Origin: Cytophagales bacterium
Lineage (GTDB): Bacteria > Bacteroidota > Bacteroidia > Cytophagales > 172606-1
Length of the DNA: 64,000 nt
Assembly: GCA_030448185.1 (NCBI GenBank)
Contig: JAUJNL010000010.1
Coordinates: 50,201 to 114,200 of the forward strand
Reading direction: 5' to 3'
Position 1 is the first letter of the stretch; every line of letters begins with the position of its first letter. Position numbers and translations under genes: made by a program. The notes beneath the pieces were generated by a model that was given only the letters and a program-made list of their open reading frames with translations, searched no databases and had not been told where the DNA came from. This document shows, in pieces, positions 49,697-59,976 of this stretch.

Positions 49697-49732
49697 CATC
49701 CATCGAAAATCGCACTTCGCAAATCGAACATC
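49697..49732. repeat. ATCGAA-type tract at the truncated end of the response regulator
   Basis: CATCGAAAATCGCACTTCGC then AAATCGAACATCCCG. Same family as at 17317, 26278 and 39958. It lies just after the premature stop and before the kinase start. Confidence 0.5.
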
Positions 49733-49736
49733 CCGT

Positions 49737-50850
49737 ATGCTTTCTGGTCCGAAAGGAGTCTCTTTATTTTAGGCGTGCTGATTGCGGCAGTTCCTACCCT
49801 GTTTTTAATACTGCTGACGGAAACCAGACCGGAATTTATGCTGGTAAGCTTCAGTCTTACCTTTGTGGCGGCTTTTCTTTCCATTTACGTAACCCTTGAA
49901 TTTCTCGTATTCCGGGAGGTAAACCAGATCTACGAGTTCCTGGAAAGGGTCCTGGAACAGCATTTAAGGTTCCTCGCAAGCGGGTATTTAAGGCTTCTAA
50001 TCCATTGAAGCGGCTCAATGTCGAGATTTCCGCCTATGCTACCCGTAAGCAGCAGGAGATTGACGAATTAAAGAAACTGGAGAGCTACCGCCGTGAGTTT
50101 CTGGCCAACGTTTCACGAACTTAAAACGCCCATTTTTGCCACCCAAGGCTTTATTCACACGCTGATTGATGGCGCTGTCGATGACAAAAATGTACGGGAC
50201 AAATTCTGAAAAAAGCGGCCCGTAGCCTTGATGGGCTGAATGCGCTGGTCCAGGACCTGCTTACCCTGTCGCAGATGGAGACCGGCGACATTAAAATGCA
50301 CTACGAGAAGTTTGATGTGGTAGAACTTACCCAGGAGGTATTTGAGCAACTGGAAGACAAAGCCCTGGCTAAAAAGATGAGGCTGAAGTTTGAAAAACAG
50401 TACGATAAACCCATTTCGCAGCTTCATGCGGACCGCCAGCGGATCAGTCAGGTAATGATTAATCCAGGACAACGCCATTAAGTACGGGAATGAAGGCGGT
50501 AAGGTGATCGTAGAGTTGGAACCCGACAAGGAACATTTAGCCGTAATGGTAAAAGATGACGGTCCCGGAATTGAACCAGAGCACCTGAGGCGTATTTTCG
50601 AACGTTTTTACCGCATCGAGAAGAGCCGTTCCAAGGATAAAGGCGGTACGGGCTTAGGGTTAGCGATTGTCAAGCACATCGTGGAAGCCCACAAACTAAA
50701 GTAAGCGTCACCAGCAAAGCGGGCAAAGGTACGCAGTTCCGGTTTAAATTAAACCGGGGGGAAACCACTAAAAATATCGGACTTCGGATAGCGGAGATCG
50801 GACTTGGTTTTGGGTTTTTTGGTTTCGGGTTGTTAGTTAATATAAAGTGA
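49737..50850 (+). CDS. PhoR-like sensor histidine kinase, frameshifted
   Basis: After a frame change at about 49770 the N-terminus gives two membrane helices ([36 protein letters not shown]). The kinase core has the H-box (FLANVSHELKTP-like, broken near 50117), [19 protein letters not shown], the N-box (about 50480: [10 protein letters not shown]), the G1-box [20 protein letters not shown] and the G2-box [14 protein letters not shown]. Shifts occur near 49965, 50117, 50205, 50465 and 50695. The true end is unclear; the frame runs to 50850 but probably stops near 50770. It is the partner of the upstream regulator. Confidence 0.8.
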
Positions 50851-50865
50851 GGGTTGGTCCTAAAT

Positions 50866-50982
50866 CGGATTACCAATCCGAACTCACCCGGTGTCGGCAT
50901 TGCCAATGCGGACCAACTCCGATGGTGGTTCGGCATTGGCCATGCCCAACCGAACTTAGGAAATGGCGGATTTGCAATCCGC
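50866..50982. repeat. Cluster of four short palindromes
   Basis: CGGATTACCAATCCG (50866-50880), GCATTGCCAATGC (50897-50909), GGCATTGGCCATGCC (50932-50946, with outer GTTCGG/CCGAAC) and GCGGATTTGCAATCCGC (50966-50982) alternate two related words, within 120 bp. No gene lies here. They are likely a repeat cluster or a protein-binding array. Confidence 0.65.
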
Positions 50983-51177
50983 TCAAAGGCCTTACAGTAG
51001 CTTACTTTTTAGACCTTTTTTATTGATCACCAACCTCATTTATTGATTAGAAGTATTGGCAGAAATAATGATTGAGTAATCTTACCGGAAACTGTTACTT
51101 ATAATACTAAGTTCAACAACTCAACTATTGCTTTTCCTTTGCGTAGACCCTGTATTATTTACTTAGTACAGGCTCTT

Positions 51178-51830
51178 ATGCGTATGATTAAAGCGGCCAT
51201 CTTTGATTTAGACGGCACCATTATCGATAGTAACCCGCTGGATTTTGCCGCCTGGCAGAAAGTACTGGCCAACATCAGGCCAACATAAGTTGGGAAGAAT
51301 ATTTGCAGATTGTGGGAGCTAATGCGTCAGAGATTGTGCAGCAGTACCTGAACCTGACGACGAAAAAGAGACGGAGGAAATCGTACACCAACGGGAAGAA
51401 TACTTCCGGCAGCTAGCTGGTGAGAAAGGCATCCATTTGTTGCCCGGCGTCGAAAAACTCCCGCAGGATATTCGTTCTATTCCCCTGAAAATAGTTTTGG
51501 CTTACCGGTTCAAACCGCGAAAAATTGGATTTTGTCTTTAGTAAGGTGAATATCCGTCAGTACTTCGATGACATGATTACCGCCGATGATGTGACCAAAG
51601 GCAAACCGGATCCGGAGGTGTTCTTGCAGGCGGCTCGTAAAATTAACCTCTCTCCGGCCGAATGTATGGTGTTCGAAGATGCTAAAAAGGGCGTGGAAGC
51701 GGCCAAAGCGGGTGGCATGACGTGCATTGCCATTAATACCAACGGACACAGTCACTATCTGTCTGCTGCGGACCTGGTAATTGAAAAATACGCTGACTGG
51801 AATGTCCGTCAATGGCTTAACTCACGGTAA
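51178..51830 (+). CDS. HAD-family phosphatase (beta-phosphoglucomutase-like), frameshifted
   Basis: The N-terminus MRMIKAAIFDLDGTIIDSNP carries the nucleophile Asp (DxDGT). A middle part (QYLNLT, EIVHQREEYFRQLAGEKGIH, GVEKLP) and the C-terminal SKVNIRQYFDDMITADDVTKG, KPDPEVFLQAARKI and VFEDAKKGVEAAKAGG, with the Lys and Asp of motifs III/IV, complete the fold. Frame shifts occur near 51285, 51360 and 51500. The substrate is a small phosphate ester. Confidence 0.8.
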
Positions 51831-51891
51831 TCCTGAAGAAAAGCATTACGCATCCTACTCCCATACACCTCTTACCGCTCCTTAATTGTCT

Positions 51892-53518
51892 TTACTCTGC
51901 CCGGAGTTGGACGTTTTCCTCCTCCAGTTCCATCTGTCGGCGGCATTTCCTCCTGGGTAGCCTGCATTTCTTCCTGGTTCTGGCGAAGTTCTTCTTCCTG
52001 ACTCCGTAGTTCTTCGGCTAATTGACGGCTTTCTAGGAGCAGCTTACTAGTCTGTTCAGTTACTTTTACTGTAGCAATTCCGCCAGCAATATTTTCTCCA
52101 ACCTCTTTCAGAAACGTTATATGATGCGGCAAAAATGGCTTGAAAGAAGCCAGTTCCAGCACGCCGTACAATGTTTCGTAGTGAATCAGCGGAATAAGCG
52201 CTAGGTAACGGGGTGGAGCGTCTCCCAATCCGGAAGTAAGGGTAAGATAATCTTCTGGCACCGCTGACAGCAGAATAACGCCCTTTTCAAGGGCACATTG
52301 TCCTACCAGCCCCTGACCAATGCCGATTCGCTTTTGAAGGAATTTCTTGCGGGAGAAAGCGTAGCAGGAAACTAGTTCCAGGTAATCTTCCTGATCATTT
52401 TGTAAAATAAATAGGCCCGCCTGATTCGCATCCAGGTATTTGACCAGGTTGGTGGTTAATTGATCACCCAGTGCCTTGCTGCTGCTGTAGGTCTTTCGCA
52501 GCGTGTCGTTGAATAGGGAAGCACCATCCGATATCCAGCGCCGGCTCTTCTCCTCCTCATCCGTTTTCCGGATATTATCCCGCATCCGCAGCAGTTCATT
52601 GCCGAGCACATCCTCCTTACTTAAAGGCTTGAAATCGAACAGAAGATTATTTTTTCCAACTTCCCGGGCAAAAGTGGTGTAGGAACGGATACCCGTAAAA
52701 AGTTTATTAAGAGATTGCATCATAACGCCGATTTCATCCTGCCTGCTTACGGTCAAAGGTTCAATTTCTCGGCCTTCTGCCAAATCATTTACTCTTACGA
52801 CTATTTCCTGTACAGCCTTGGTGAGCTGGTTGCTAAAATACAAAGCTGCACTGATACCAATCATCAGCAGAAGTACCGATGTAAGCAATATAGTGGTAAC
52901 CGTGCTTCTGATCCGGTGGTTGATCAGATTACGCTTATTTTCTACCTTCGATTCAATACTATCCGTATACAATCCGGAAGTAATCACCCAGCCTAGCGGG
53001 GAAAACAACCGGGAATAGGAAATTTTATTTTCAATAGCATCGGTACCTGGCTTCTTGAAAATATACTCCAGGTACGCCTCGCCCTTTTGCCGGCACTGCA
53101 ATACCCGGGCTTGATAGATATTCTGATGCATCGACTTGGTCACATTGTACTTGGGTGAATCAAGCACTTTTCCGGTCAGTTCCGGACGGATGGGGTGCAT
53201 GACCATGGTCGGGTACGGAATGGTCTTATCCGTGATTACAAAATACCCTTCGCCCCCGTCAAAACGTACTTCTGACAACTTCTGAAGGGTTTCATCCATA
53301 TTGGCATGCTGCCGGTAATTCACATCCACCATCCCATATCCGATATCCACCAGGTGCTTCAGGTACACTTTCATCTCCGTCAACTGTTCCTGCCGGTAAG
53401 ATTCAATGTCAGTGTGCCCCTGCCTGCAAATCGTTTGAATACTGACAAAAGCGGCTATGCTAACTGAAGCAAGCACCAGAAAACTGATCAGCAGAACAAT
53501 TTGTGTCCGTAGATTCAT
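51892..53518 (-). CDS. Cache-HAMP-GAF sensor protein with C-terminal coiled coil
   Basis: A membrane sensor of about 540 residues. The start at 53518 (MNLRTQIVLLISFLVLASVS) gives the first helix. A single Cache domain follows (about 35-190: GEGYFVITDKTIPYPTMVMHP, LFSPLGWVITSGLY), then the second helix (TVTTILLTSVLLLMIGISAALYF), HAMP, a GAF domain (LGDAPPRYLALIPLIHYETLYGVLELASF) and a coiled coil (QEEELRQNQEEMQATQEEM). As sequenced, the frame runs past to 51872, but a single extra C near 51945 disrupts it; removing it continues the coil (RRQMELEEENVQLRAE) to a stop at 51892. There is no kinase or cyclase domain. Confidence 0.8.
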
Positions 53519-53709
53519 TATCAAAAATACCCTGTAAGTTTGTAAACGCCATTTGCAGCTGCGAGTGAAGCACAACTGTTTAACTTTATATACAAAACTA
53601 TCTGATTATAAAGTTTTACGAATGAGTGAATTAGCCTATTGGTACTCAGGTAATATACTTGAAGCAAAGAGGTTTTCGGAAAAAAGAGGGCAGGCGTTAT
53701 TGCTCTCAC

Positions 53710-54838
53710 TCAGGTAACTTTTGGGAGAGGAGACTCAAGGATTTGGAACTGCAAGTTGAGTAGTTTTTTGAGTTCGTACTCGTATTCGTCCAGGTGGTCA
53801 AAGAAATGGAAGATGGCTCTTTTGAATTCTTTGAAAGAGGGGTAGAAAGTAAGCCCGATGACTTTTTGTTTCATAAATCCCCAGAGTCTTTCAATGGGAT
53901 TGAGGTTTGGAGAATAGGTGGGCAGAAACCATTGTTTGATTAACGGCTGTTTTTCGAGCCAATCTTTTAATACCTGACTGCGGTAGTAAGGCGCATGGAC
54001 CTGACGATGGCTCGACATCGGGTCCAAGTCACAATAATAATCAAATTCTTACCCGGATTCTTTGCAAGCAGTTGCTCATAGAGGCTATTGGTTTTGGGCA
54101 TTGACTCGCTCAGCCCTCACGACTACTGCCTCACCGGGATCAAGGGCATTGAGAGCCCCATTGATATTGACTCTTTTTCGACCTGAATTAGCCGGAATAA
54201 GCTTTTTTCTCCTTTTTTACCCAGGCTTTTCCCCCCTTGCGTATTGTGAGTGGGGGTGAGTCGCATCAGCAAAGTATACTACCGTATCCGGCGGCAATTG
54301 CGCGATAAGCCTCTCAAACTCCTCCACAAAAGCTTGCTGCAAAGCCGTATCAGCTTTAGCGGGAACGGTTTTACCTGCTTATGGACAAAGTCAAGTTTGT
54401 GCAGGATGGCTCTTACCGCTGAATCCGAATAATCTACTCATACTGCCCGTAGATAAAATCTACCTGCCGGGCCGTCTGATACAAGCCTTCCTGTACTTGC
54501 TGATCCACCGTCTGTAACTGCTCCTGACTCAACTCCCTGGTAGGCCACATAAGTGTCTTGAGGTATGCTTTCCCAAGCCTTTTTCCTGGTATTTCCGCTT
54601 GTAGTTACTCACTGTATCCGAATCAATTCCCAAACTCACGGCTATGTTTTCTTGAGTAAAGCCCTCATCCAGCATAATCAGTACTGACAAGCGGACATAC
54701 GACTTCTTCTCCTTTTGGTCTGCCTGCGGCGTACCTCTATTTTTTTCTCGTTCTTCTTTACTAAGTCGTATAGTAGGTGTATCCTTCCTTTTATACCTTT
54801 TCCCTTCCCTTTGGTTTAGCCGAAAACCGCTTTCATTC
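53710..54838 (-). mobile_element. IS630-family transposase remnant
   Basis: A broken transposase. Upstream pieces encode an HTH (MLDEGFTQENIAVSLGIDSD, TVSNYKRKYQEKGL), the middle gives LDFVHKQVKPVPAKADTALQ and LPPDTVVYFADATHP (DDE Asp), and the 3' frame (53710-54027) gives WFLPTYSPNLNPIERLWGFM, the diagnostic DDE-Glu region. Frame breaks lie near 54540, 54440, 54370, 54240, 54200 and 54030. No clear terminal inverted repeats could be seen. It separates the Cache sensor from the DUF2490 gene. Confidence 0.8.
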
Positions 54839-54850
54839 AGGTATATAAGC

Positions 54851-55611
54851 CTGAGAAAATGCTTCTACCTGCTGGTTACCTTAGTATTGGCTTCTACTGT
54901 TAGGGCTCAGGTTTCGCCGCCCCGTCAGGTAACCCATCAGCACCTGGTTTGGCTCCGATTTGACAGCCGCATCTTTATTAATCCTAAATGGACCGTGTAC
55001 GCGGAAGTCGAAGAGCGGCGGTACGTTTCTCCGGATGCCCAGCACCACCTGCTCACCCATTGTCATTACACCGCAATATGACTGATAAATGGTTAGTGGG
55101 GGCCGGGCTGACCTATTCCCCGCAAAGTCCGCATGATCCTTATGCGGCTACCCGCCTGGCCGTGCCCGAATGGCGGCCTCACCTGAAGCTATTAACCGGG
55201 CGGCCTTGAATACCCGGCTTTCGCTCAATCATTATTACCGGGCAGAATATCGGCGTACGCATAACGCTAATAACCTGGAATTGCTCCCCGGACATTCAGA
55301 TGTGTTTCGTTTCCGGTACAAGGTAGAATTGAGTTATTTTCTGGTGCGTAAACCCCGGCGACGTTGGAAATCTGCGCTGGCGCCTTTCTGACGAAATTAT
55401 GCTGAACGCGGGCAAAAGTATTCTTTATAACGTTTTTGATCAGAACCGGATTTATACAGGAATCTGTTACCAGGCAACTAAAAATTTCGCTTTTGAAATT
55501 GCCTACCTCAAATGGTTTCAGCAGCGGGCCTCCGGCAATCAGTACTTTAACCGTGATATTCTCCGGTTCATTATTGGGCACCAGTTGAAGTTGAAATGTT
55601 CACCCAGATAA
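54851..55611 (+). CDS. DUF2490 family outer-membrane-type protein, start not clear, frameshifted
   Basis: The reading frame begins with CTG at 54851 (LRKCFYLLVTLVLASTVRAQ), a signal peptide without an ATG, then QHLVWLRFDSRIFINPKWTV, YAEVEERRYVSP, NHYYRAEYRR and QYFNRDILRFIIGHQLKLK. These follow the DUF2490 pattern (beta-barrel-like outer-membrane proteins of Bacteroidota). The gene is broken near 55080, 55175 and 55385. The IS630 remnant ends a few bases upstream, so the normal start codon may have been lost. Confidence 0.6.
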
Positions 55612-55746
55612 AGCCGAGGGACCTGGTTTGGGCTAGAAAAGTACCTTTAATTGAATTGATACGTAACATTGCATCGGGATAATGCAGGAAACGATTCATT
55701 TGGTTTTTCCTTAACCCTAAGTAAATTGGTCGCAAAACCACCAACC

Positions 55747-56549
55747 ATGTGGATTGAAGGAAATTTTAAAGTTAAAAGTCAGCCTTTTACTGGTTGGTTC
55801 AGAAAGTTCCGGTTACGATATCCAGATATATTTCCGTTCGAACTCAATGGCCGTAACTTTTCGACAGCCATTAACCGGCTTGCCTTGCTTACGGGTAAAC
55901 CGGCCATTACCGTTAATGAATTTATCGGGCATTTCATGATCATTTATCAGGAGACTTGCGGCTCCTTCAAACCACTTGCCGAGAGAGGGCCCGCTTGGGA
56001 CCATCCGGATGATTTCCGTAATGATGAATATTTTTTTATTGCCATTCCCGGTAAAAAACGAAGCTATAACCTGGCTCCGCAAAAATGCCAGCTGGCGACT
56101 TGCTTCGTGACTGGGGAGTATTTCTTCCGATGAAGAGGTAGACATGTGGAACAGTACAACCCATTATCCGGTTGACCAACCAGAGGAAGTGCGGCGCCGG
56201 GCCAGGGATTGTGACTTTTACAAATTCCGCGGCCGGGGCCTGATTCAAATTAATGGTCGGACTGGCTACACCCACTACGTAGACCCGCTGCTCGGGAACC
56301 GCACGGTGACGCAAATGACCGATTCAGAACTGAATATACTATTTGCCAAACCTGATTTCTATTGCAGCGTCTTTTGCAATTACATCAACGATCCCTATTG
56401 GGCAGGCAGCAATAGCTCCGCTGGCTGGTGGCGATTTTACCCAGTATCCGCTTTATGTAGCGGACAAAACCGCTACTGATTACCAGAAACGGTTTATAAA
56501 ACGTTGTCAGACGATTAAGCTGGCCTTACGGGGTGTGGGTATTGAATAA
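55747..56549 (+). CDS. Putative GH19-like (chitinase/lysozyme-type) hydrolase, frameshifted
   Basis: The second half has the signature YKFRGRGLIQINGRTGYTHYV, close to the FRGRGxIQLTGR motif of GH19 chitinases and related phage lysozymes, with NYINDPYWAGSNSS further on. The first half (ALLTGKPAITVNEFIGHFMIIYQETCGSFKPLAERG) has the Glu-containing helix expected upstream. Shifts occur near 56085 and 56425. It ends VADKTATDYQKRFIKRCQTIKLALRGVGIE at 56549. It lies 120 bp before the tRNA and prophage remnant; its link to phage lysis is uncertain. Confidence 0.5.
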
Positions 56550-56668
56550 GGTTCGATACGACCTGCTTCATGCGATTTCGGCAGGTTTGAAGCTATTATT
56601 TGCCAAAATAATGGACGGTTACAAATTTTTAATTTTCAACAGTTATTAATAGATTTGCCGCTCATTCT

Positions 56669-56742
56669 GCTTCCGTAGTTCAATGGATAGAATTTCAGAT
56701 TCCGGTTCTGAAGATAGGGGTTCGACTCCCTTCTGGGGAGCA
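56669..56742 (+). tRNA. tRNA-Arg (anticodon CCG)
   Basis: The cloverleaf is visible: D-arm with TAGTTCAATGGATA, anticodon stem TCAGA-TTCCGGT-TCTGA (loop TTCCGGT, anticodon CCG), T-loop GGTTCGACTCC and discriminator A before CTT. The acceptor stem has a G-G mismatch at position 7:66 as sequenced, probably a sequence error. Coordinates include the discriminator base but no encoded CCA. Confidence 0.85.
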
Positions 56743-56755
56743 CTTAATACAAAAT

Positions 56756-56790
56756 AACCCTCCTGATAATCAAACGATTATGGGAGGGTT
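56756..56790 (+). terminator. Terminator after tRNA-Arg
   Basis: AACCCTCCTGATAATC and GATTATGGGAGGGTT form a stem with an AAAC loop followed by TTTCTTTTTT. Beyond it, 56800-57220 holds no gene that I can support. Confidence 0.8.
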
Positions 56791-57223
56791 TTTCTTTTTT
56801 CGTGTCCAGAATCGTGTACAAATTTGCCGCCGTTCCCAAAAACGCGCCACGCCTGACGGTGTTGGGGCAATGCTGACAGGTCGGGCGGTTCGCTTGATAG
56901 CTTTATCAAACGAGAACGGGGCGGCTCAACGACACATCCACAGGCCGGGAGTTAGGCCGCAAAATGACTCATACGCAATTATACCCACTTAGCCAAGTAT
57001 GGATACATTAACAAATTGTTGCGTATAATATACCGTTTTGCATAGTGGCACAGCTTTTGATAAACATCGTGCCAAAATTTAGACAGTATAATATACTGCA
57101 ACCCCCACCGTAATCCCTTTCTGGCTTCTTTTTACCCTACTACTTGGCCCTCCGCTCGCCCTCTGCTATTGCGGCTAAGGTTAAGCGAATGTTAAATATT
57201 ACCCTTGTGGGGCGCATAAACGA

Positions 57224-57252
57224 AGAAAGCCCGAATCTCTCCGGGGCTTTCT
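57224..57252 (-). terminator. Short terminator after the tape-measure gene
   Basis: AGAAAGCCC and GGGGCTTTCT form a 9-bp stem 25 bp beyond the stop of the minus-strand tape measure gene. Confidence 0.6.
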
Positions 57253-57276
57253 GTTGTAATTGGTCACTTATTCAAA

Positions 57277-58911
57277 TTACGCAGCCAGTTCGAAATCGCG
57301 TACCGCCTTAACCAGTGCAATGTTTACAGCCTCCTCAATCTTCGCGGAACTTTCCCGTATGTTGGTTGTCTGGAATATCATATTTCCACTCATTAGCCCG
57401 CCATTGATGTTAACAACGATGCTTTTTGCGGCGCGGGCATCTGAACAGACGAAATGCCCGCCTTTATACCGCTTGCTCCGGCACCTGCACCGGCTCCCAA
57501 CATGGCAGAGGCACTGCCCGGCTTTAATGCACCAACCAAACCTGTATCGCTGCTTGCGCCGGTAGCTTTGGCAAGGTTCATTCCAATTTGGAAGGTTTCG
57601 CCATTCATAAAGCCCTGTGTAATGCTTTTGGGCAGGTCGGTAAACTGCGCCTTTATAGATTCTCCTAGCTTACCTATTCCGGACTTGATAATATCCAGGT
57701 CACCAGAAAAGATACCCGTAAGCAGGTCGCCTATACCACCAAATACGTTTTTGGCTATCTCTCCAATAACTTGAAAGGCACCCGTAAACGCTTTGACAAA
57801 ACCGCTGAGGAACCGCTGTACGCCTTCAGAGCTGTTAATAAAACCAACAATAGACCCGGTTACGTTTGCGATAGATTCTACTATAGTGCCAAAGACAGAA
57901 GCAAGCGTACTGACAAACGGGGTAAGCCCCTCAATTACCCGGCCTAACCCGGACATAACAGCTTGTGCAAAACCGCCCATATTGCCCATTATACCCATCC
58001 TCTCGGCTACACTGGTAAAGGCACTCCTTATGGGCTGAAGTGCGCCCCAAACGCCTGTAAAAGCGTCCTGAACGGCTGTAGATTCTGTAAGAGGCTGCTA
58101 GAAAAATCAATCAGCCCCCCCATTGCAGGCAATAAGCCGTTACCGATTCCTAAGCCTAATTCTTTCGCGTTGTCAACCAGTGTTGACCATTTCCCGGACA
58201 CCGTACCTGACTGCTTTTCCATCAGCTTAAAGAACCTTCCACCCTCGCCGGACATATTAGCAAAGCCTGCAATTGCGGGAAACCTACCTTTCCTTTCTCT
58301 ACTAAATTCTTAACCTCACCGGATGAGGTATTAAACACCTTTGCTAGTTCATCAATAATGGGTACGCCCCGTTCGGTAAGTTGGTTAATGTCCTCCGCGT
58401 ACAATCGTCCGGCTACCCTGGCTTTACCAAAGATGCCCGCCAAATCAGTGAGCGGCACTTGTGTACCGGCTGCAACGTCGCCTACTGCTTTTAGATTGGG
58501 TATCAACTCCTTTACGTCGAACCCAAAAGCCAACAGGGAGCGGCCTGACTTAATCACCTCCTCACTTTCAAAAGGCGTAACGGCAGAGAACTTCTTAAAG
58601 GTCGCCCAAGGCTGTTTTTGCCTTGTCTGCGCTTCCCAGCATAGTCTCAAAGGCTACCTGTGTTTGCTCCATATCCGTAGCCATCCTTGCAATCCCTTTC
58701 AGTCCCTCAAACGCTGCAAAACCTCCTGCCAATTTTCCTACCAGTCCAGTAAGGCCGCTCTGCCGCCGCCCATATTACCCATTATACCCCGGAAACCACC
58801 TGACGCTTTGTTTATGCTGTCAAAAGCCGATTGCCCATTGCGGGCGAATGTAGCCAGTTGACCACTAGCTAAATCATTAAGTTGTAATGTAAATGTAACT
58901 CTCTCGCTCAT
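57277..58911 (-). CDS. Phage tail tape measure protein, frameshifted
   Basis: The start at 58911 (MSERVTFTLQLNDLASGQLA) leads into a Gly/Ala-rich helical protein of about 545 codons, with AGIFGKARVAGRLYAEDINQLTERGVP and FFKLMEKQSGTVSGKWSTLV, typical of the TMP N-domain (tail length tape measure). The hydrophobic middle reads VIEGLTPFVSTLASVFGTIV, ANVTGSIVGFINSSEG, GDLLTGIFSGDLDIIKSGIG. The stop at 57277 follows VKAVRDFELAA. Frame breaks at 58745, 58610, 58240, 58070 and 57420. It belongs to a tailed phage. Confidence 0.75.
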
Positions 58912-58924
58912 ATTTGTTTGCTCG

Positions 58925-59176
58925 TTAATAGTGAATCCTTTTGTATCTCCAACCGTCGCCAAAGTCCTGCAATCCGCCGTCCGGGTCTATTTGGGTTTCC
59001 ACAGTGTCGCCCTTCCTTACGTATTGCATAACCCGTTCGTATTGTTCCTCGGTTACCTTACATCAAAGCAAAGCTCCCTAAGCTGCTCTAAATTGATGCG
59101 GTATTCCCCTGTCCGTTAGCTCACTGCGCCGCACAACCTCATCTGTAAATTCCTGCTCTGTATATGGTCTAATCAT
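58925..59176 (-). CDS. Small phage protein, frameshifted
   Basis: About 80 residues: MIRPYTEQEFTDEVVRRSEL, then after a shift INLEQLRELCFDV and TEEQYERVMQYVRKGDTVET, ending DFGDGWRYKRIHY. It lies 13 bp upstream of the tape measure start, where tail-assembly chaperones or small tail proteins are often found. No family recognised. The frame changes near 59090 and 59050. Confidence 0.4.
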
Positions 59177-59183
59177 GCCTTTA

Positions 59184-59933
59184 TTATTGTTTTAAGTTAT
59201 TATAATTTAATGTCTTACGCGGCCTCCCGCCCACTTGACCAATGCTGTTCCTGATAACTTCAATGCCCTTTTCTTTAACTACCGTCTTGAGGCGGAAGTT
59301 TACTGTACCTTTTGTCTTCGTCCAATTGGTTTCTATTACCCGGAAGTATACGGAATCAATGCAGCGCTGATAGGGTTGGTTATTGTTCATTAAAACACCC
59401 TCGTCCCTCAGCAATTCAAACAGTTTGTTCCGGCCTATCCCCATATTCAGCACCTTTGCAACGCTTGCCATATCAATGGCATCCGGGCTTTGCGTAACTG
59501 AGTCGTAAAAGTCAACTTTTGGTTTAACCGCCTCTAGTTGTCTTACAATAGCTTCCTTTGCCTCCGCTTCATCTGCAAGCATTCGCAATGCTTCGGCGTA
59601 GGTTTGCGGCAACCGTTGGGCGGTCACCTGTTTTAGCTTCTTTTCGCAGTCAACGAAGTAGCGCCGGGCCGCTTCGCCCTTTTCGGTTCTGGCAAGCATT
59701 GCAAGCCGTTTCGCAAAGTCAAGGGTTAGGGCGTAATCTGTTGTCTCGTTACCGTTCATCATTAAGACGAACCCTTGCCAATCTTCATTTTCAATTGCGA
59801 AGGGGCTTTTTGAAATGTTCTGCTTTGCCCATCTAACCCAATTCGCCCTTTCAAAGCCTAGAAAGCCGTACAACTCCCTTGCGCTTACTACCTGTTGCCC
59901 GTTCTGTTCTGTGATTTTGATAAGTTCTTTCAT
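59184..59933 (-). CDS. Phage antirepressor (AntA/AntB N-terminus, KilAC C-terminus)
   Basis: A 249-residue protein. The N-terminal part ELIKITEQNGQQVVSARELY GFLG, then FAIENEDWQGF (AntA/AntB antirepressor domain), and the C-terminal part KPKVDFYDSVTQSPDAIDMA, KVLNMGIGRNKLFELLRDEG and QRCIDSVYFRVIET (KilAC DNA-binding domain). Such proteins switch phage gene expression by relieving the repressor. Frame intact. It is 8 bp upstream of the small phage gene on the same strand. Confidence 0.85.
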   Translation of the reverse strand: MKELIKITEQNGQQVVSARELYGFLGFERANWVRWAKQNISKSPFAIENEDWQGFVLMMNGNETTDYALTLDFAKRLAMLARTEKGEAARRYFVDCEKKLKQVTAQRLPQTYAEALRMLADEAEAKEAIVRQLEAVKPKVDFYDSVTQSPDAIDMASVAKVLNMGIGRNKLFELLRDEGVLMNNNQPYQRCIDSVYFRVIETNWTKTKGTVNFRLKTVVKEKGIEVIRNSIGQVGGRPRKTLNYNNLKQ

Positions 59934-59976
59934 CTTGCCCGTAATTGTTTAGTTTGATAGCTGGTTAAATTGCTTG

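Noticed and set aside
53710..54838. Intact, active insertion sequence
   Set aside because: The transposase is broken in at least six places and no terminal inverted repeats are visible.
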